DNA of 64,000 bases, from the NCBI GenBank assembly GCA_020746995.1, contig JAGPXD010000001.1, positions 1 through 64,000 of the forward strand, read 5' to 3'. Positions 1 to 12,095 of the stretch are shown one piece after another. The notes below the pieces were generated by a model. It saw nothing but the letters and a program-made list of their open reading frames with translations. It made no database searches and had not been told where the DNA came from. The DNA comes from Plectosphaerella cucumerina. Lineage: Eukaryota > Ascomycota > Sordariomycetes > Glomerellales > Plectosphaerellaceae. Positions within the stretch are counted from its first letter, which is position 1, and each line of letters starts with the position of its first letter. A program made the position numbers and the translations under genes.

Positions 1-1
1 C

Positions 2-2660
2 CCCGAGCCCCCCGGAAGCGATTTTTCAAGCCCTAGTACTACTAGAGAGCCCCCCTCCCCTAGGGAGTCCGCCTCCCTAGAGGAAGCCCACCGCGAGGCT
101 CTAGAACCCATCCTCCAGAAGGCTTCCGTCCAGACCCTCCTAGCCTTCTCGGGGGTGCAAATTCCGGAAAAACGCCTCCACTACCGTCAGGCTACCCTCT
201 TCGAGGAAGCCGCTAAACGGACCGCGGAAGCTTTTATCCGGAACCCCCGCGAGAAAACCCTCCTACCCCTTCTCCTCCTTCCCCGGGTCCTGGGATTAGC
301 CCTATCCAAGGGACAGCTCGCCCCTACCCTCCGAGCCTACCCTGGGGTTATCCCAGACCCCCCCGCGCCTCAGGAATCCCCCCAGAGACCCCCCGGGGAC
401 TCTACCCCTACCGAGAGAGCCTCTAGACTCCTGGAAAGAGGCTTTATCGGTAGGGCGGCCAAGGCCCTTACCGACCCTACCCCCCTAGCCGAAGAGACCC
501 CCCAGACCCTCGATCTCCTACGACAGAAACACCCTATCGGCCCCAAGACCCCTTTTTCCCGGTCTGGGAACCCCCGAGCCGGACAGCCGGTGACCGAGGA
601 AGCTATAGCTAAGGCTATTAGCTCGATCGGTAGGGAAAAAGCCCCCGGGCTAAGCGGCTGGACTAGACCCCTCCTGGATCTAGCCCTAGGACCCCCCGAG
701 TCCCCGTTTATCGCAGCCCTACGACTCCTCGCGGACATGATCCGTCAGGGCACCGCTCCCGGGGCTGACCTACTTTGCGCGAGCCGCCTAGTAGCCCTGG
801 AAAAACCCGGCGGGGGGGTTAGGCCTATCGCTATAGGGGATTTACTCTATCGAGTAGCCCTTAAAGCTATACTCCTTACCTCCTATCGCCCCGGGTCCCT
901 ACTTCCCACCCAGCTAGGGGTTAAGACCCCCGGGGGGGTAGAACCCGCTGTCTTCCTCCTCTCCGACGCTATAGAGGGGGATAATAGAGCCGGTATAGAG
1001 ACAATCACGTCCCTAGACCTCCAGAACGCCTTTAACGAGGTAGATAGGGGCTCTATAGCTACTACGGTGGCTCTCTACGCCCCTACCTTCTACCGGGCTA
1101 CCGCGTGGGCCTATAGTAGGCCGTCTGTCCTAGTAACAGCCGGCGGAACTATCCTCGCGAGTACCCAGGGGGTCAGGCAAGGGGACCCCCTAGGACCCCT
1201 CCTCTTTTCCCTAGCCTACCGACCTACCCTCGAAGCCTTACAGAAGGCCCTCCCGGACGCTACTATAGTCTCCTACCTCGACGACACCTATATCCTTAAC
1301 CGGAATAGGGACCCGGTTCTACCTATCGTCGAGAGGGTTCTCCAGGACTCCCCGGTTACCCTTAACCGGACGAAATCCAAGGAAGTCCCTATCCAGACCC
1401 TCCGGGAGGGGGGATTCAAGGCCCTAGGATCCTTTTTAGGACCCCTAGCAGCCCGTAGGACCTTCCTAGAGACCCAGATCTCTACCTTTTCCAAGGTCCT
1501 CGACTCCCTACGAGAGCTCCCTAGGCAGTACGCCTTACTACTCCTACGGGGTAGCTCCCACCTACTCCTAAGGCACCTACTTCGACAGCTACGCCCTGAC
1601 GGGCTACAGGACCTCTGGGGTAAGGCTGACGGCCTGATCGAGAAGGTAGTAGTAGCCCTGGCTTCTAGGACCCCTACGGAGACCCCCCGGGATCTCCAGA
1701 AGGACCTAATAGCCCTTCCGGTAAGGGACGGGGGCCTAGGCCTCCCCCTTCACGAAGAGCTAGCTCCAGGGCTCTACCAGGCGGCTAGGGGGCTTACTAG
1801 GGGACTTAGGGAGCTTATCCTACCGGATTCCCTACCCCCTATCCCCCTAGGGAAAAAAGACCCCCCTCACCCAGGGAGGTCCTAGCCGAGCTAAACGCCG
1901 CGAAGCTACGGGGTCTTAAGGAGGGTCTATCTCCCCAGGAAAAAAGGACCCTCCTCGAGGGGACTTCCTACCTAGGGAGACAGTGGCTCGGGACCCTACC
2001 CCTCCACAAACAGGATATTTTCTCAGACCCAGAGATTATAGAAGCCCTTAGGGGTAGGCTCCTAGCCCCTGTTAGACCCCCCTCCCGTCCCTGCCCCTAC
2101 TGCGGCTCCCGTAGCCCTACCCTGGGTCACGAGGACACCTGCGGGGGCGCAAACCGCCGCTGGATAGCCCGCCACAACCAAGTCGTCCGAGCCTTCGAAA
2201 AAGCTCTTACTAGCCGGACTGACCTGGAGCTCGAGGTGGAACCCAGGGTCCCCACCCCCGAAGACCCCCCCCAGGACCCCCCGGGTCCCCTACCCCTACC
2301 CCTACCCAGCCTGCCTTACGGGCCGATTTTTCCCTACAGCTCGGGACCTACCGTCACTACTACGACGTCCAAATCGTAGCAGTCAACAAGGACTCAGCCC
2401 GCGAGGAAGCCTTCCAGACCCTTACCGAAGCCGCAGACGAGAAAAGGAGGAAATACAAGTCCCTAGGGACTATATTTCACCCCCTAATCTTTTCTACGGG
2501 GGGTCTAATGGAAAAATCAACCGCTAGGGAGTATAAGAACCTCCAGAAGGCTCTTGGACCCCCTACAGCCCGCTGGCTAGACGCGAATATCGCTCTTACC
2601 CTTACCCGGTATAAAGCGAAGTCCGCGGCCTCTATCGCTAGGGATATCCCCCGTCGGTAG
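2..2660 (+). pseudogene. LINE reverse transcriptase with zinc finger and restriction-like endonuclease, frameshifted, 5' end outside the window
   Basis: The frame is open from the left edge to a TAG at 1883-1885. RT motifs are visible: motif A LDLQNAFNEVD near 1,015, motif B QGVRQGDPLGPLLF near 1,165, and the catalytic YLDD at 1274-1285. Coding then continues in another frame after an A/C-rich run near 1,850-1,870, giving a C-x2-C...H-x4-C finger (CPYC...LGHEDTC, near 2,092-2,150). It changes frame again in a C-rich run near 2,290-2,320 and ends in a restriction-like endonuclease region (LRADF, YYDVQIV, KRRKYK) with TAG at 2658-2660. C-terminal finger plus RLE is the order of R2/CRE-type LINEs. 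Two frameshifts mean this copy is not functional, unless they are sequencing errors in homopolymers. No conventional ATG start can be chosen. Confidence 0.8.
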
Positions 2661-3198
2661 ACTCCCTACCCTTTCCTACTTTTCCTATCTTTCCTATATC
2701 TCTCTTTTCTCGCTAAGCTACTCTACCCCACGCTAAGCTACCTAAGCTACTTCCCTTACGCTTAGTTTCTCTTTCTCTTTCCTAGAAATCCCCTCTCCCC
2801 TCCTTAAGAGATAGCTAAAAGCTATACCTCTCTTTGTAAAAATAAGGCTAGATAGCTTAGACAGGCAAAATAGACCCTAGCCCACCCTAAGCTAAACTCT
2901 TACCCTTACCCGGTATAAAGCAAAGTCCGCGGCCTCTATCGCTAGGGATATCCCCCGTCGGTAGACCCCTACCCTTTCCTATTTCTCCTATCTTCCTACT
3001 TCTCCTATACCTCTCCTTTCCTAAGCTAGCTAAACCCAAGCTAAGCTACTTAACCCCACGCTAAGCTACCTAAGCTACTTCCCTTACGCTTAGTTTCTCT
3101 TTCTCTTCCTAGAAATCCCCTCTCTCCTCTTAAGAGATAGCTAAAGCTATACCTCTCTTTGTAAAAATAAGGCTAGATAGCTTAGACAGGCAAAATAG

Positions 3199-3221
3199 AC
3201 CCTAACCCACCCTAACCCTAA
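3199..3221. repeat. Telomere-like CCCTAA tract at a LINE junction
   Basis: After the shared LINE 3' end the sequence reads CCCTAACCCACCCTAACCC, i.e. TTAGGG-type units with a variant. Similar tracts follow the other copies at about 2,874-2,890, 3,378-3,403 and 3,835-3,850. They can be either part of the element's tail or the target at which the next copy inserted. Confidence 0.6.
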
Positions 3222-3850
3222 GCTACTTAACCCCACGCTAAGCTACCTAAGCTACTTCCCTTACGCTTAGTTTCTCTTTCTCTTCCTAGAAATCCCCTCT
3301 CCCCTCTTTAAGAGATAGCTAAAGCTATACCTCTCTTTGTAAAAATTAGGCTAGATAGCTTAGACAGGCAAAATAGACCCTAACCCACCCTAACCCACCC
3401 TAAGCTATTTCACCCCCTAATCTTTTCTACGGGGGGTCTAATGGAAAAATCAACCGCTAGGGAGTATAAGAACCTCCAGAAGGCTCTTGGACCCCCTACA
3501 GCCCGTTGGCTAGACGCGAATATCGCTCTTACCCTTACCCGGTATAAAGCAAAGTCCGCGGCCTCTATCGCTAGGGATATCCCCCGTCGGTAGACTACCC
3601 TTTCCTATTTTTCCTATCTTCCTACTCCCCTATCTTCCTATACCTCTCTCTTCTCGCTAAGCTAGCTAAACCCAAGCTAAGCTACTTAACCCCACGCTAA
3701 GCTACCTAAGCTACTTTCTTTCCCTAGTTTCTCTTTCTCTTTCCTAGAAATCCCCTCTCCCCTCCTTAAGAGATAGCTAAAGCTATACCTCTCTTTGTAA
3801 AAATAAGGCTAGATAGCTTAGACAGGCAAAATAGACCCTAACCCACCCTA

Positions 3851-6340
3851 TAGTGAAGAAGCGTAACGCTTTACGATATCCCGATAAGTACGACGACGAC
3901 GACCGCTGCGACACATTGCTCTTAGTTGCCTAGCACGTACTGCTAGTATACACTACCGCCTCTCCAGACTACACATCTTTGGAAGATTGTACCTGGGTCG
4001 TAATATTAGCTAGCCCCTTAAATAGGCGCCGCTAGCTACTTTAGGAGCCTATACGCCTACCGCCCCTCGCGACGCGGACTTAACTGCCTACTTACCTCTC
4101 GCCGGGCCGGCCTTAGCGTCTGATGTAGGTGACTGTCGTCGGTGTCGCCGTCCGTCCTATACGACCCGGGCCTTTTGTCTTAGCTGGTCGTCCCGCCCGT
4201 GTCGGCCGTTCCCGTCCCGTCGCCGGCCGGTAGGTAGGCGGCCCCCCTTGTACGACCCGAATTATTTATCCGACTAGAAGCCCCGCTCGTACGAGTTATT
4301 CCGGTCGCCTACCCGACGGGAATCGCTTGTATTACCGGAATTTCCCCTCGTGTAAGCCCTTCCCCTTACGTGAGCCCCGCTTTTCCCTAGCTTTCTCCTA
4401 ACGGGAATTTATCCGACCGGAAAATACACGGGCCGCCGCCCTTTAACGTGGGCGGCCGGCGCTTATTCGGGTCGAATAAGTAGCGAATAGCGGTTAGGGT
4501 TTACGGGGCTAGCTAGTTTTATTAACGGTTTTCCCGATAGATAAAGATTTCTAGATAAGTTTATAGGTACTATATATATAACCCTGAATTTTAATTGTGA
4601 AATCGTCCGGCGTGAATTAAAATAAGCTAATTACGTTATATACCTATCGTAAATAGTTTATCGTAAAATACACAGACGCCCGCCCGAATTTTAGTAGGTA
4701 GCCCTACTTCGTTTATAATAGAAGTACGCCTTATAGTACCTAGGGTTCGCGGGGCTAGCTAGTTTTGTTAACGGTTTTCCCGATAGATAAAGATTTCTGG
4801 ATGAGTTTATAGGTGCTGTATATATAACCCTGAATTTCGATTGTAAAATCGTCCGGCGTGAATTAAAATAAGCTAATTACGTTATATACCTATCGTAAAT
4901 AGTTTATCGTGAAATACACAGACCCCCGCCCGAATTTTAGTAGGTAGCCCCACTTCGTTTATAATGGAAGTACGCCTTATAGTACCTAGGCTATTCCCTA
5001 TATTTTATATACCTAATTATAGATATAATCCGACCGGAAGCGATTCGGGTAGAATTATAGCCCCTTTAAACCTTATTTATATAGGCGATTTAGGTAAAAT
5101 TATCCCTTTCTAGTACCTAGGCTATTCCCGTCCTATTACTAGCCGGTTAGTAAGTTACCCCCTTTATATAACCCGAATTACTTATCTAAGCGGAAGCCTT
5201 ACTTATATAAGTTATTCTAGTTACCTACCCGACGGGAAGTATTTATATATCGGGAATTTCCCTTTATATAAGCCTTTCCCTTTATATAAACCCCGTTTTT
5301 CTCTAGCTTTCTTCCGACGGGAATTTATCTAACCGGAAAATATATAGGCTACTATTATTTATTATAGGTAGCCGGTACTTATTTAGGTCGAATAAATACT
5401 AAATAATAGTTAGGTATAGCGGGGAGAAATAGTCTAATATAGATAATAATTAGTATAGTAGGGCTATAGATATATAATAACTAAGTAGGCTATAAGTTAC
5501 TTAGCCTAAGACCCTACGGAAACTAACCCCTTTAGGTAATAAGGTATATAAACTAAGTACGGATTATAGATTATAAATACTAAGAGAGTAAACTTATTCG
5601 ATACTCTACTCCGGGTTTACTATAAATACTCTAGATATTTAATAAATAGTAGGGGCTATTATTATATAATATAGATTATAGTTATAATAATAGTAATCTA
5701 ATAGTCGGTTTATAATAGATTATAAAGTAATCTAATATAATCCCTAGAAACCTCTATCTATATAAAATACTACCTCATAGTATATAGCTCTACTTAGATT
5801 TATAATAGTAATTAATTTAAGTCTTTATTAGAAACCTCCTTAGCTTATAGTAAAGAAGTATAATAGCTTACGATATTACGATAAATACGATAATAATAAC
5901 TACTACGATATATTATTTATTAGTTACCTAGTACGTACTACTAGTATATACTACTACCTCTCTAGACTATATATCTTTAGAAGATTATATCTAGGTTATA
6001 ATAAGATACTATATTTAGCTACTATATATACCTAATATATAACTTTCCGTCGGAAGGGCCCGGTATATAGTTTAACCTAAGGGAGTATATAAAGATTATA
6101 TAAAAAGGAGTATATAAGTATTTAATAGTATAGTAGGATTTCGAAGCTTTAAACTACTTTCGACCTACCGGAGGATCCGGTAGTAACTCGGTATCCTCCT
6201 AGAGTAGCTTATAAATTTCTTTACGTAATTCACAATATTTACTATCCCTATTACTAGGGAGACAAGGAAAACCCTATACTACCGTAAAGGTCTTAGCTGC
6301 TTAGTGACTATAGTTACCGGAGTCTATAAGCCGAGAACAT
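3851..6340. repeat. RIP-degraded repeat block
   Basis: No credible gene. The block becomes very TA-rich from about 4,500. It contains direct repeats that differ almost only by C>T and G>A changes: 3851-4000 against 5848-5997, and about 4213-4508 against 5129-5424. In each pair the right copy is the AT-rich one. This is the pattern of repeat-induced point mutation on a duplicated sequence. The original element cannot be named. Confidence 0.8.
4504..4989 (+). repeat. Two tandem units of about 246 bp
   Basis: The unit beginning GGGGCTAGCTAGTTTT at 4505 recurs at 4751 and both end before TAGTACCTAGG. The copies are nearly identical with scattered transitions, so this duplication is younger than, or less mutated by RIP than, the surrounding repeats. 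Confidence 0.75.
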
Positions 6341-7206
6341 ACGATAGCACAGATGGGATCATCACACGTGCTTAAATTAATCCCCGTGTCTAGGTTTTGT
6401 CTTGTATCCGAGCGTGCCGGTGATGATGTTTTCTTTGTCTTGTGGCTACCTGAGAAGAGGTACTTGGGCTGTATTCACCCACGGGTTCCCCGACTAGACA
6501 CGCACAGCATGGGCCCATCTGGCCACTTCGCAGTCATTCGTGACGCCTAAGCCCGTCATCTGATTTTATAAAATACAGGTTCAGCCGCAGACCTTCGGTC
6601 TTCTCGTCCATGACTCTTCACTGCTTCGCTCGCGTCAACCTTTGGAGACACTATTAGAGGCATCCAGAACACCTGATGGCTACTATGAGCGGCCCAGCAC
6701 CGTATGGACAAAAGCCACATCACCGACGGTAGACACTCTGGTCAGCCCGGGCTGTCTCTAGTAATACATGGCTTTAAAGGTTAACGGTGACTCCGGGCAC
6801 TTGTTCGGGAGCCCACGGGAAGACCTTGCGCTTCTATAAATGCCGAGACTTTCCAGATCTCGGACGGACTTCCACGGTGGCTTCCGAGACGAGCCATATA
6901 GTCGGCGACCTATCGCGCTAAATAGGTATGGTTCGCGCTAGCCGTGAACTTGGAGGCTTCTCTCAGCTCTCCATCTGGCCGTTAACATGACATGACATAT
7001 GGTTGGCGCTAGTGCCGAGGGTCAGCCTCATGCACCTTGTAGGAGTGCGGATCAGCTGCATTCTCATGGACAGGATACGTGTATGTATGTACACTGCATG
7101 GCGGAAGCCGTCAATGCTAAGACGTCTATAAAGACACTGACTACCGCGGGGTATGGACTTGATATGTCTGGTCAGAAAGCATTCGGACACCTACCTTGCC
7201 TCCACC
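6341..7206. other. Intergenic sequence upstream of the secreted protein gene
   Basis: Base composition returns to about 50% GC. A 65-codon plus-strand ORF at 6353-6550 has no recognisable feature and I do not call it. The start of the next gene has a good context (CCACC before ATG at 7207). Confidence 0.5.
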
Positions 7207-8358
7207 ATGCGTCTATACGCCGCCGTCTGTATTTTTGGCCTCCTCGCAGCCAAAGTGTTGGCTTGCGACTCCAGCTGTCCTCCAAAGTACAATATCGACA
7301 CATGCGCTAGAGACAGCTCCAACCAATGCGTCAAGCCCGGGTCGTCCGTTGGGCGTCGCAGGGCCATCCACTTTGGCCGCGAGGTCTGTGGCGATTGCGA
7401 GCCAAAGCCGTGCCCCGAGGACAAGAAGCTGTGTTCTCCGCCGTCCATGACTCTCAGACAGACGGAGTTCCCCATCCGCTGTGGGCAGAAAGAAACAACG
7501 CACACAGTGACGGTCGCCCTGAAGGACTGCAATCCTCCCGATACCGGCAAGTGTCTCGTCTTCGCGCTCTCTCCCGCAACTCTCGAGCTCCCTAAGATCG
7601 AAATCAAAGTCGCACCTGAGACGGTCCTCAAGCCTGCACCGGGCCAGTTCACATACCGTTGTGAATCCACGACATGCTCCATCGCCCTCAGCAAAATCAA
7701 ATCGGGCGACTTCTGCGGCGTCACGCTCTGGGTCGCCCTACACACGGGCGACGGCAGGGACACATGCTGGGTCGACGGCACAGATATTCCAGGCGCCAAC
7801 TGGGCTACGCAGTTTCAACTCAACTTCGACTGCGCCCCCGAGTCGTGCTGCTGCTGCCCGCCGCCGCCGCCGCCCCAGGAGAGCAAGAAGTGCGGCTCCG
7901 AGACGGCCTATGCCAAAAGTGAACCACCAAACAGCCTCAGCGGATGCAGCGGCAACGCATGGGGATGGTACATCAAATCGCCAGCTCCGAGTGTCCAGGC
8001 CCAGCTGTATGCCGGCAAAACGACGGCTGTGGGCAGCGTCACGATCACCAAGGTGGGCTCGGACAACAAGTGCTTCAAGTTTGACTACAACGTGGCATCT
8101 GGCTACGGCATCGGCAAGACCCATATCAATATTGGGTGCGACGTGCCTTCTGAGAAGTGCAGGGCGCCCGGACAGTACACGTTCAACTCGGGCTGTCTGG
8201 CCACGAGCCCTGGCACGCTGGAGTACTGCTTGCCCGCCTCTGTCAATCCCTGCGCATCAGACAAGGATATATACTACATCATCCACGCTGAAGTGTACAA
8301 GACCGTCAACCCCGGCGATCCAGGATATGACACTTGCACACCGTATACATGCTCCTAG
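7207..8358 (+). CDS. Secreted cysteine-rich two-part protein, function unknown
   Basis: A 383-residue protein without introns. I chose the ATG at 7207 rather than upstream starts because it gives a clean signal peptide (MRLYAAVCIFGLLAAKVLA then C) and has a CCACC context. The mature chain has an N-terminal Cys-rich part (to about residue 210), a linker with four Cys followed by six Pro, and a second Cys-rich part of about 155 residues that begins KKCGSETAYAKSEPPNS. Paired cysteines and the lack of membrane segments suggest an extracellular, disulfide-bonded protein. It stands alone between two RIP-degraded repeat blocks, a setting often seen for fast-evolving secreted proteins, but no effector role can be shown. 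I do not recognise the family. Confidence 0.8.
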   Translation: MRLYAAVCIFGLLAAKVLACDSSCPPKYNIDTCARDSSNQCVKPGSSVGRRRAIHFGREVCGDCEPKPCPEDKKLCSPPSMTLRQTEFPIRCGQKETTHTVTVALKDCNPPDTGKCLVFALSPATLELPKIEIKVAPETVLKPAPGQFTYRCESTTCSIALSKIKSGDFCGVTLWVALHTGDGRDTCWVDGTDIPGANWATQFQLNFDCAPESCCCCPPPPPPQESKKCGSETAYAKSEPPNSLSGCSGNAWGWYIKSPAPSVQAQLYAGKTTAVGSVTITKVGSDNKCFKFDYNVASGYGIGKTHINIGCDVPSEKCRAPGQYTFNSGCLATSPGTLEYCLPASVNPCASDKDIYYIIHAEVYKTVNPGDPGYDTCTPYTCS

Positions 8359-9990
8359 TGGGTTGGGGGCGGTTTCGGAAGACGGACAGAGACTGTATCA
8401 TGGGAACTGGAATCGAGGGCGGTAGTGAATTTATGGAATCAGTGGGATGAATAAGCTTATTCAGGTACTTATGGCTTATTAGGTAACGTTAATCAAGATT
8501 GTATCACTGAAAGTGCAACCCTTTAACAGTGTGTCCGCCTCACTACGCCCTTCTATTAGGAACCAATGCGATTATATCTCGCCGAGGAGCCAGGGCCTCA
8601 CTTTCTCCGTCTCGGGCACAAGTCCGAAAGCCGCACGAAAGCAAGGTCCCGGCACACCTCGGCGTCGGTGATAGGTCATAGAACAACGCCATGGCATTGT
8701 TCGGCAGCTAGAGCGGTAGAGAAGTCAAGCTCGTGGCGAGGTCATCGCCGTCCATCACTCCGAAATTTCATGCCCTTGCCTCCTGTCTTCCGTGGTCAAG
8801 CTTTGCGCCACGAGAAGAACATGCGCCGCCCAAACTCAGTAGCTCCGCGGAGGTTGACACTTGTCGCCTGGGAGACACCGGTGCGAAAAATAGGGAAACA
8901 CGGACGCCGACGAAGCCCGCCTCCGCCGATCCCCATGCTACCGGGCCAAAGCTACCAAGATTTATACCCAGGTTGCCAGGCAGACAAAGTTGGCAGCACC
9001 TTGGCCCGAAAGCACGGCCAAACTGTGTGCAGCCACAAGTGCCGGAACGCGCATCCTGGCTCGCTGGGGCTGTGCTTCGCCCAGGGAAAAATCAAGCTTC
9101 TCATTTCGCCGAGTCGGCACCCGGTTTTCTGGGAAGGGGGCGTGGACACAGTGCCGCGCGCGGGGGGTGGGCCTCGGAAAGCTCGCTCATGCTCGAACGG
9201 GACGTCCATGTTGCTCGTCCCAATAGCCCGCCACCCCCGCCACCAACCACCCCCGCCACCGGTGGCTCATGCTTCCTCCAGCTCTGGACGTGACAACCCT
9301 CCTCTTGCCCCTCCGAATATTATGCCAACTGTGCCGGTCCATTAATCCGGCCAGCATGCAGATGTATCTATAAGATTTTGTCCCGATCGTGATTTCTGGA
9401 GACAGGTCTCCAGGCAGGTTGCGCCATCGCAAGCCATCTTGTCGCTGAAACCCGCATCTCGGGCACTCGCCAAGAGACTCTCACTCCGCCCAGATCAGGC
9501 CGCCCGAAAGCCCCATCTCCTGCTTAGAGGAGGAACTATAAGTCATGCTTGCAATGATCAATGATTGCATGAATCAAGTAATGACAATGGGATTGAAGGG
9601 GGCTTTCCTCCTTGCCAGCTCCGCTATCCAACACCGTGTTCTTGCCCTGTTTCTTGCATGCTGGACAAATGACCGTACACTTGTCCAACTGTCTTTTCAG
9701 TTTCCTAACCTGAGCCCCCAGGATATTACGGCGCAGCTTCGATTTCCTTTGGCAGAAGACTTTGAGGGCCTGGTCGATCATGCGATCATCTTAGAGTCTC
9801 AGAGTGATGGCAGGACTCCATGGAATTAATGGGCTAGCTCTACGAAACCTGACAACCATGAAATAAATGCAGACCCTACATAGCTCGCCTTCTTTTCCTT
9901 TTGGCATGACCGTTAGTGCTCATGTCGCTCTTTCCAATTTGGCCATTGAAGCTTTCGATTTTGGAGCGTTTGATGAGTTCCTCACCAATC
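8359..9990. other. Intergenic region without a supportable gene
   Basis: Two overlapping plus-strand ORFs (8566-9345 and 8733-9293) compete, and neither shows a domain, signal peptide or credible codon pattern. A small minus-strand ORF at 9536-9781 is Lys/Arg-rich with two CxxC-like pairs and might be a transposase remnant, but the evidence is too weak to name it. Confidence 0.4.
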
Positions 9991-12095
9991 CAACTATTCT
10001 CGTGAGATGACTTGGTAGATATCGACGCCCTTGCTCTCGCTGTCTAGACGTATAAAGAAGTCACAGAAACGAGGAAACAGTACTAGGTATAGCAGACGGA
10101 CAAAGAGAATAAGGCCGTGCTCGACTAGATCACGACAGTGGATTACAACACGCAATAGAGCGATATCTTCCGACGTCAGCAACCGGGTACTAGATAGTAG
10201 CTGTTAGACTCGGTAGAGTACTACTAATAGGCCGATACCTCGTAGTAGACTCTGTTCTGTCCGGGAATCCCTAGTACTAGTAAGACAATCCTTATATCTA
10301 TTATCGTCGACGACCTATATACACGCTTTCGAGGTAATAAGTATGTTAGTATCGTATTCTTATACTATAACTTCAAATAACAAGCGGAGTAGAAGGTAGA
10401 AGACCTACTATCTAGTCTACTCTAGTAGCTATCGTAAGACTAGGTATCCTTACCCGTGTATATAAGGAGTCTGTATAAAAAACACAAAGGTAAGACCCGG
10501 CCGACCCTCGACAAACTATCTAGCGCGCTACAGATTATAGTAAAGTAATTTTCAAGGGCTTTTATCGTCGTCGATACTCTTGACGAATACTAACTATCGG
10601 ATAGATATTAATCTAAGTTCCTAATAGAGGTTTTCGCGTTATAGAATATATCTAGAGCTATTATCTTTATATTATCGAGATTTATTTAAAATATTACCGA
10701 TAGATTTAAGACTAGTATCTCGTTAGAGGTTCGAGCTTACCCGGAAGATATTTAGAGAAATCTCTAGGGTAATATAGTGTATATATCGTTATATATATTA
10801 CGGAGTACGGATTTACAGGACGAGACTATAACTAAGATCGCCGAGGCCGTGGACGGAATATATATTTTATTGATATATCTAGTGGGTATATACTAATATC
10901 TAAGGTTTCTACTCGCGTGTCTATATCTTAACTTATTAGCCGGGGAAATAAGCCCTAAGGCTATCCGGAAATCTCTAGTAACGCTATATACAGGCTCTCT
11001 ATACTATCGTAAACTACTATTATTATAAACTAAACTCTAAATAGAGATATTACTACCGGGCTAATATTTAAAAGGCCTTCCTTACTTATAGCCTTCCCTT
11101 ACTAAGACTCTCTTATAGTATCTAAGAGTCTTACTTTTAGTACTTTATAAATATAAACTATAAATTTACCTATACTTTACCTATAGTAACCGGCTATATA
11201 CCCGAGCTATTTATATTAGTAGTACCCGTAATAAACCCCTAATTAAAAGCTTTAGACTCCCCGATTATTATAATAACTATAGAATTAATATATTAAACTC
11301 GAATTCTATCTTTAGATTAAATATTTATATAGTAGTTAAAGGTAGTAAAGGTAAGACTCTTAGGTATTATAAAAGAGTCTTAGCGAGGGAAGGCTATAGG
11401 GAAGGAAGGCTTTAAATAGTAGCCCGGTAGTAGCGCCTCTGTTTAGAGTTTAGTTTATAATAAAGATAGCTTATAATAGTATAGCCTATCTAGAGATCCG
11501 TCTCTAAAAAACTATAATCGGGAAACTTAACCTTAATGTAATAGTCGAAGTATTACTAATATCCGGTTAAATTCTAAATAGTTAGAATAAGGTTCTATTA
11601 GTTCCGAGGTTATAAGAGTTTATATAAAGTATCTAATTAGCGGTAATAATTTACTATATATAAATAAGCTTATTTAAAGCTATTAAATTAAAGAATCCTA
11701 TTTAAATATCCCTATAGTAATAAGTACGGATAAGACCCGGCTAAGTTTAAATACCTACTCGCCGCGAATAAATCCGAGAAGCCGTTTAAGTTTTGTACTA
11801 ATTTAATAATATTAGTTTAATTAACGTAATAGGTTAATTAACGTTATAACTCGATTAGTATAGTAGCTTAACTAGTATAGTACCTCGACTAATAAAGTAA
11901 CTCGAACCTTACGATAGCTTAATCGATATAGTAAGTCTCGCGATATACTATATCCCGCGATACTCTAGGATATAGAATACCTTTAGATCTATAATAAAAC
12001 TAAATATTAAGGGCGATAGATATATTGTGTGCGTTTAGACCTTTGTAGTATATATATATATCTGATTAGGTACTAGTTAAACCCCGTTCGCGGCG
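9991..12095. repeat. Second RIP-degraded AT-rich block
   Basis: Very TA-rich sequence, rich in TATA and CTA/TAG words, with stops in every frame and no gene. The change back to GC-rich sequence is abrupt near 12,095, some 450 bp before the glutaminase start. It contains an inverted-repeat element (see 10999-11484). Confidence 0.75.
10999..11484. mobile_element. RIP-mutated element with ~135-bp terminal inverted repeats
   Basis: The left arm 10999-11134 (starting CTATACTAT, with CTACTACCGGGCTA inside) matches the reverse complement of 11351-11484, with transitions only at many positions. The inner ~215 bp is AT-rich and non-coding. The structure is that of a short non-autonomous DNA transposon (MITE-like). 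I could not settle a target-site duplication. Confidence 0.7.

Larger units (their letters stand above)
1..3850 (+). mobile_element. Head-to-tail array of a restriction-endonuclease-type LINE (four copies)
   Basis: Copy 1 runs from before the window to about 2,873 and holds the RT-endonuclease coding region plus a 3' UTR rich in 'CTAAGCTA' motifs. Copy 2 (about 2,896-3,198) begins inside the last coding codons, copy 3 (about 3,222-3,377) begins in the 3' UTR, and copy 4 (about 3,406-3,834) begins inside the endonuclease region. All share the same 3' end, so they are 5'-truncated insertions in one orientation, as target-primed reverse transcription produces. The joints carry CCCTAA-type tracts. 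Such arrays are known for telomere-targeted fungal LINEs (MoTeR-like); membership of that family is inferred from structure only. Confidence 0.8.

Noticed and set aside
7191..7799. 202-codon minus-strand ORF over the secreted protein gene
   Set aside because: It is a shadow of a GC-rich coding region; the plus strand has the signal peptide and cysteine pattern.
8566..9345. 259-codon plus-strand ORF
   Set aside because: Low-complexity composition, overlapping rivals in other frames, no domain or signal.
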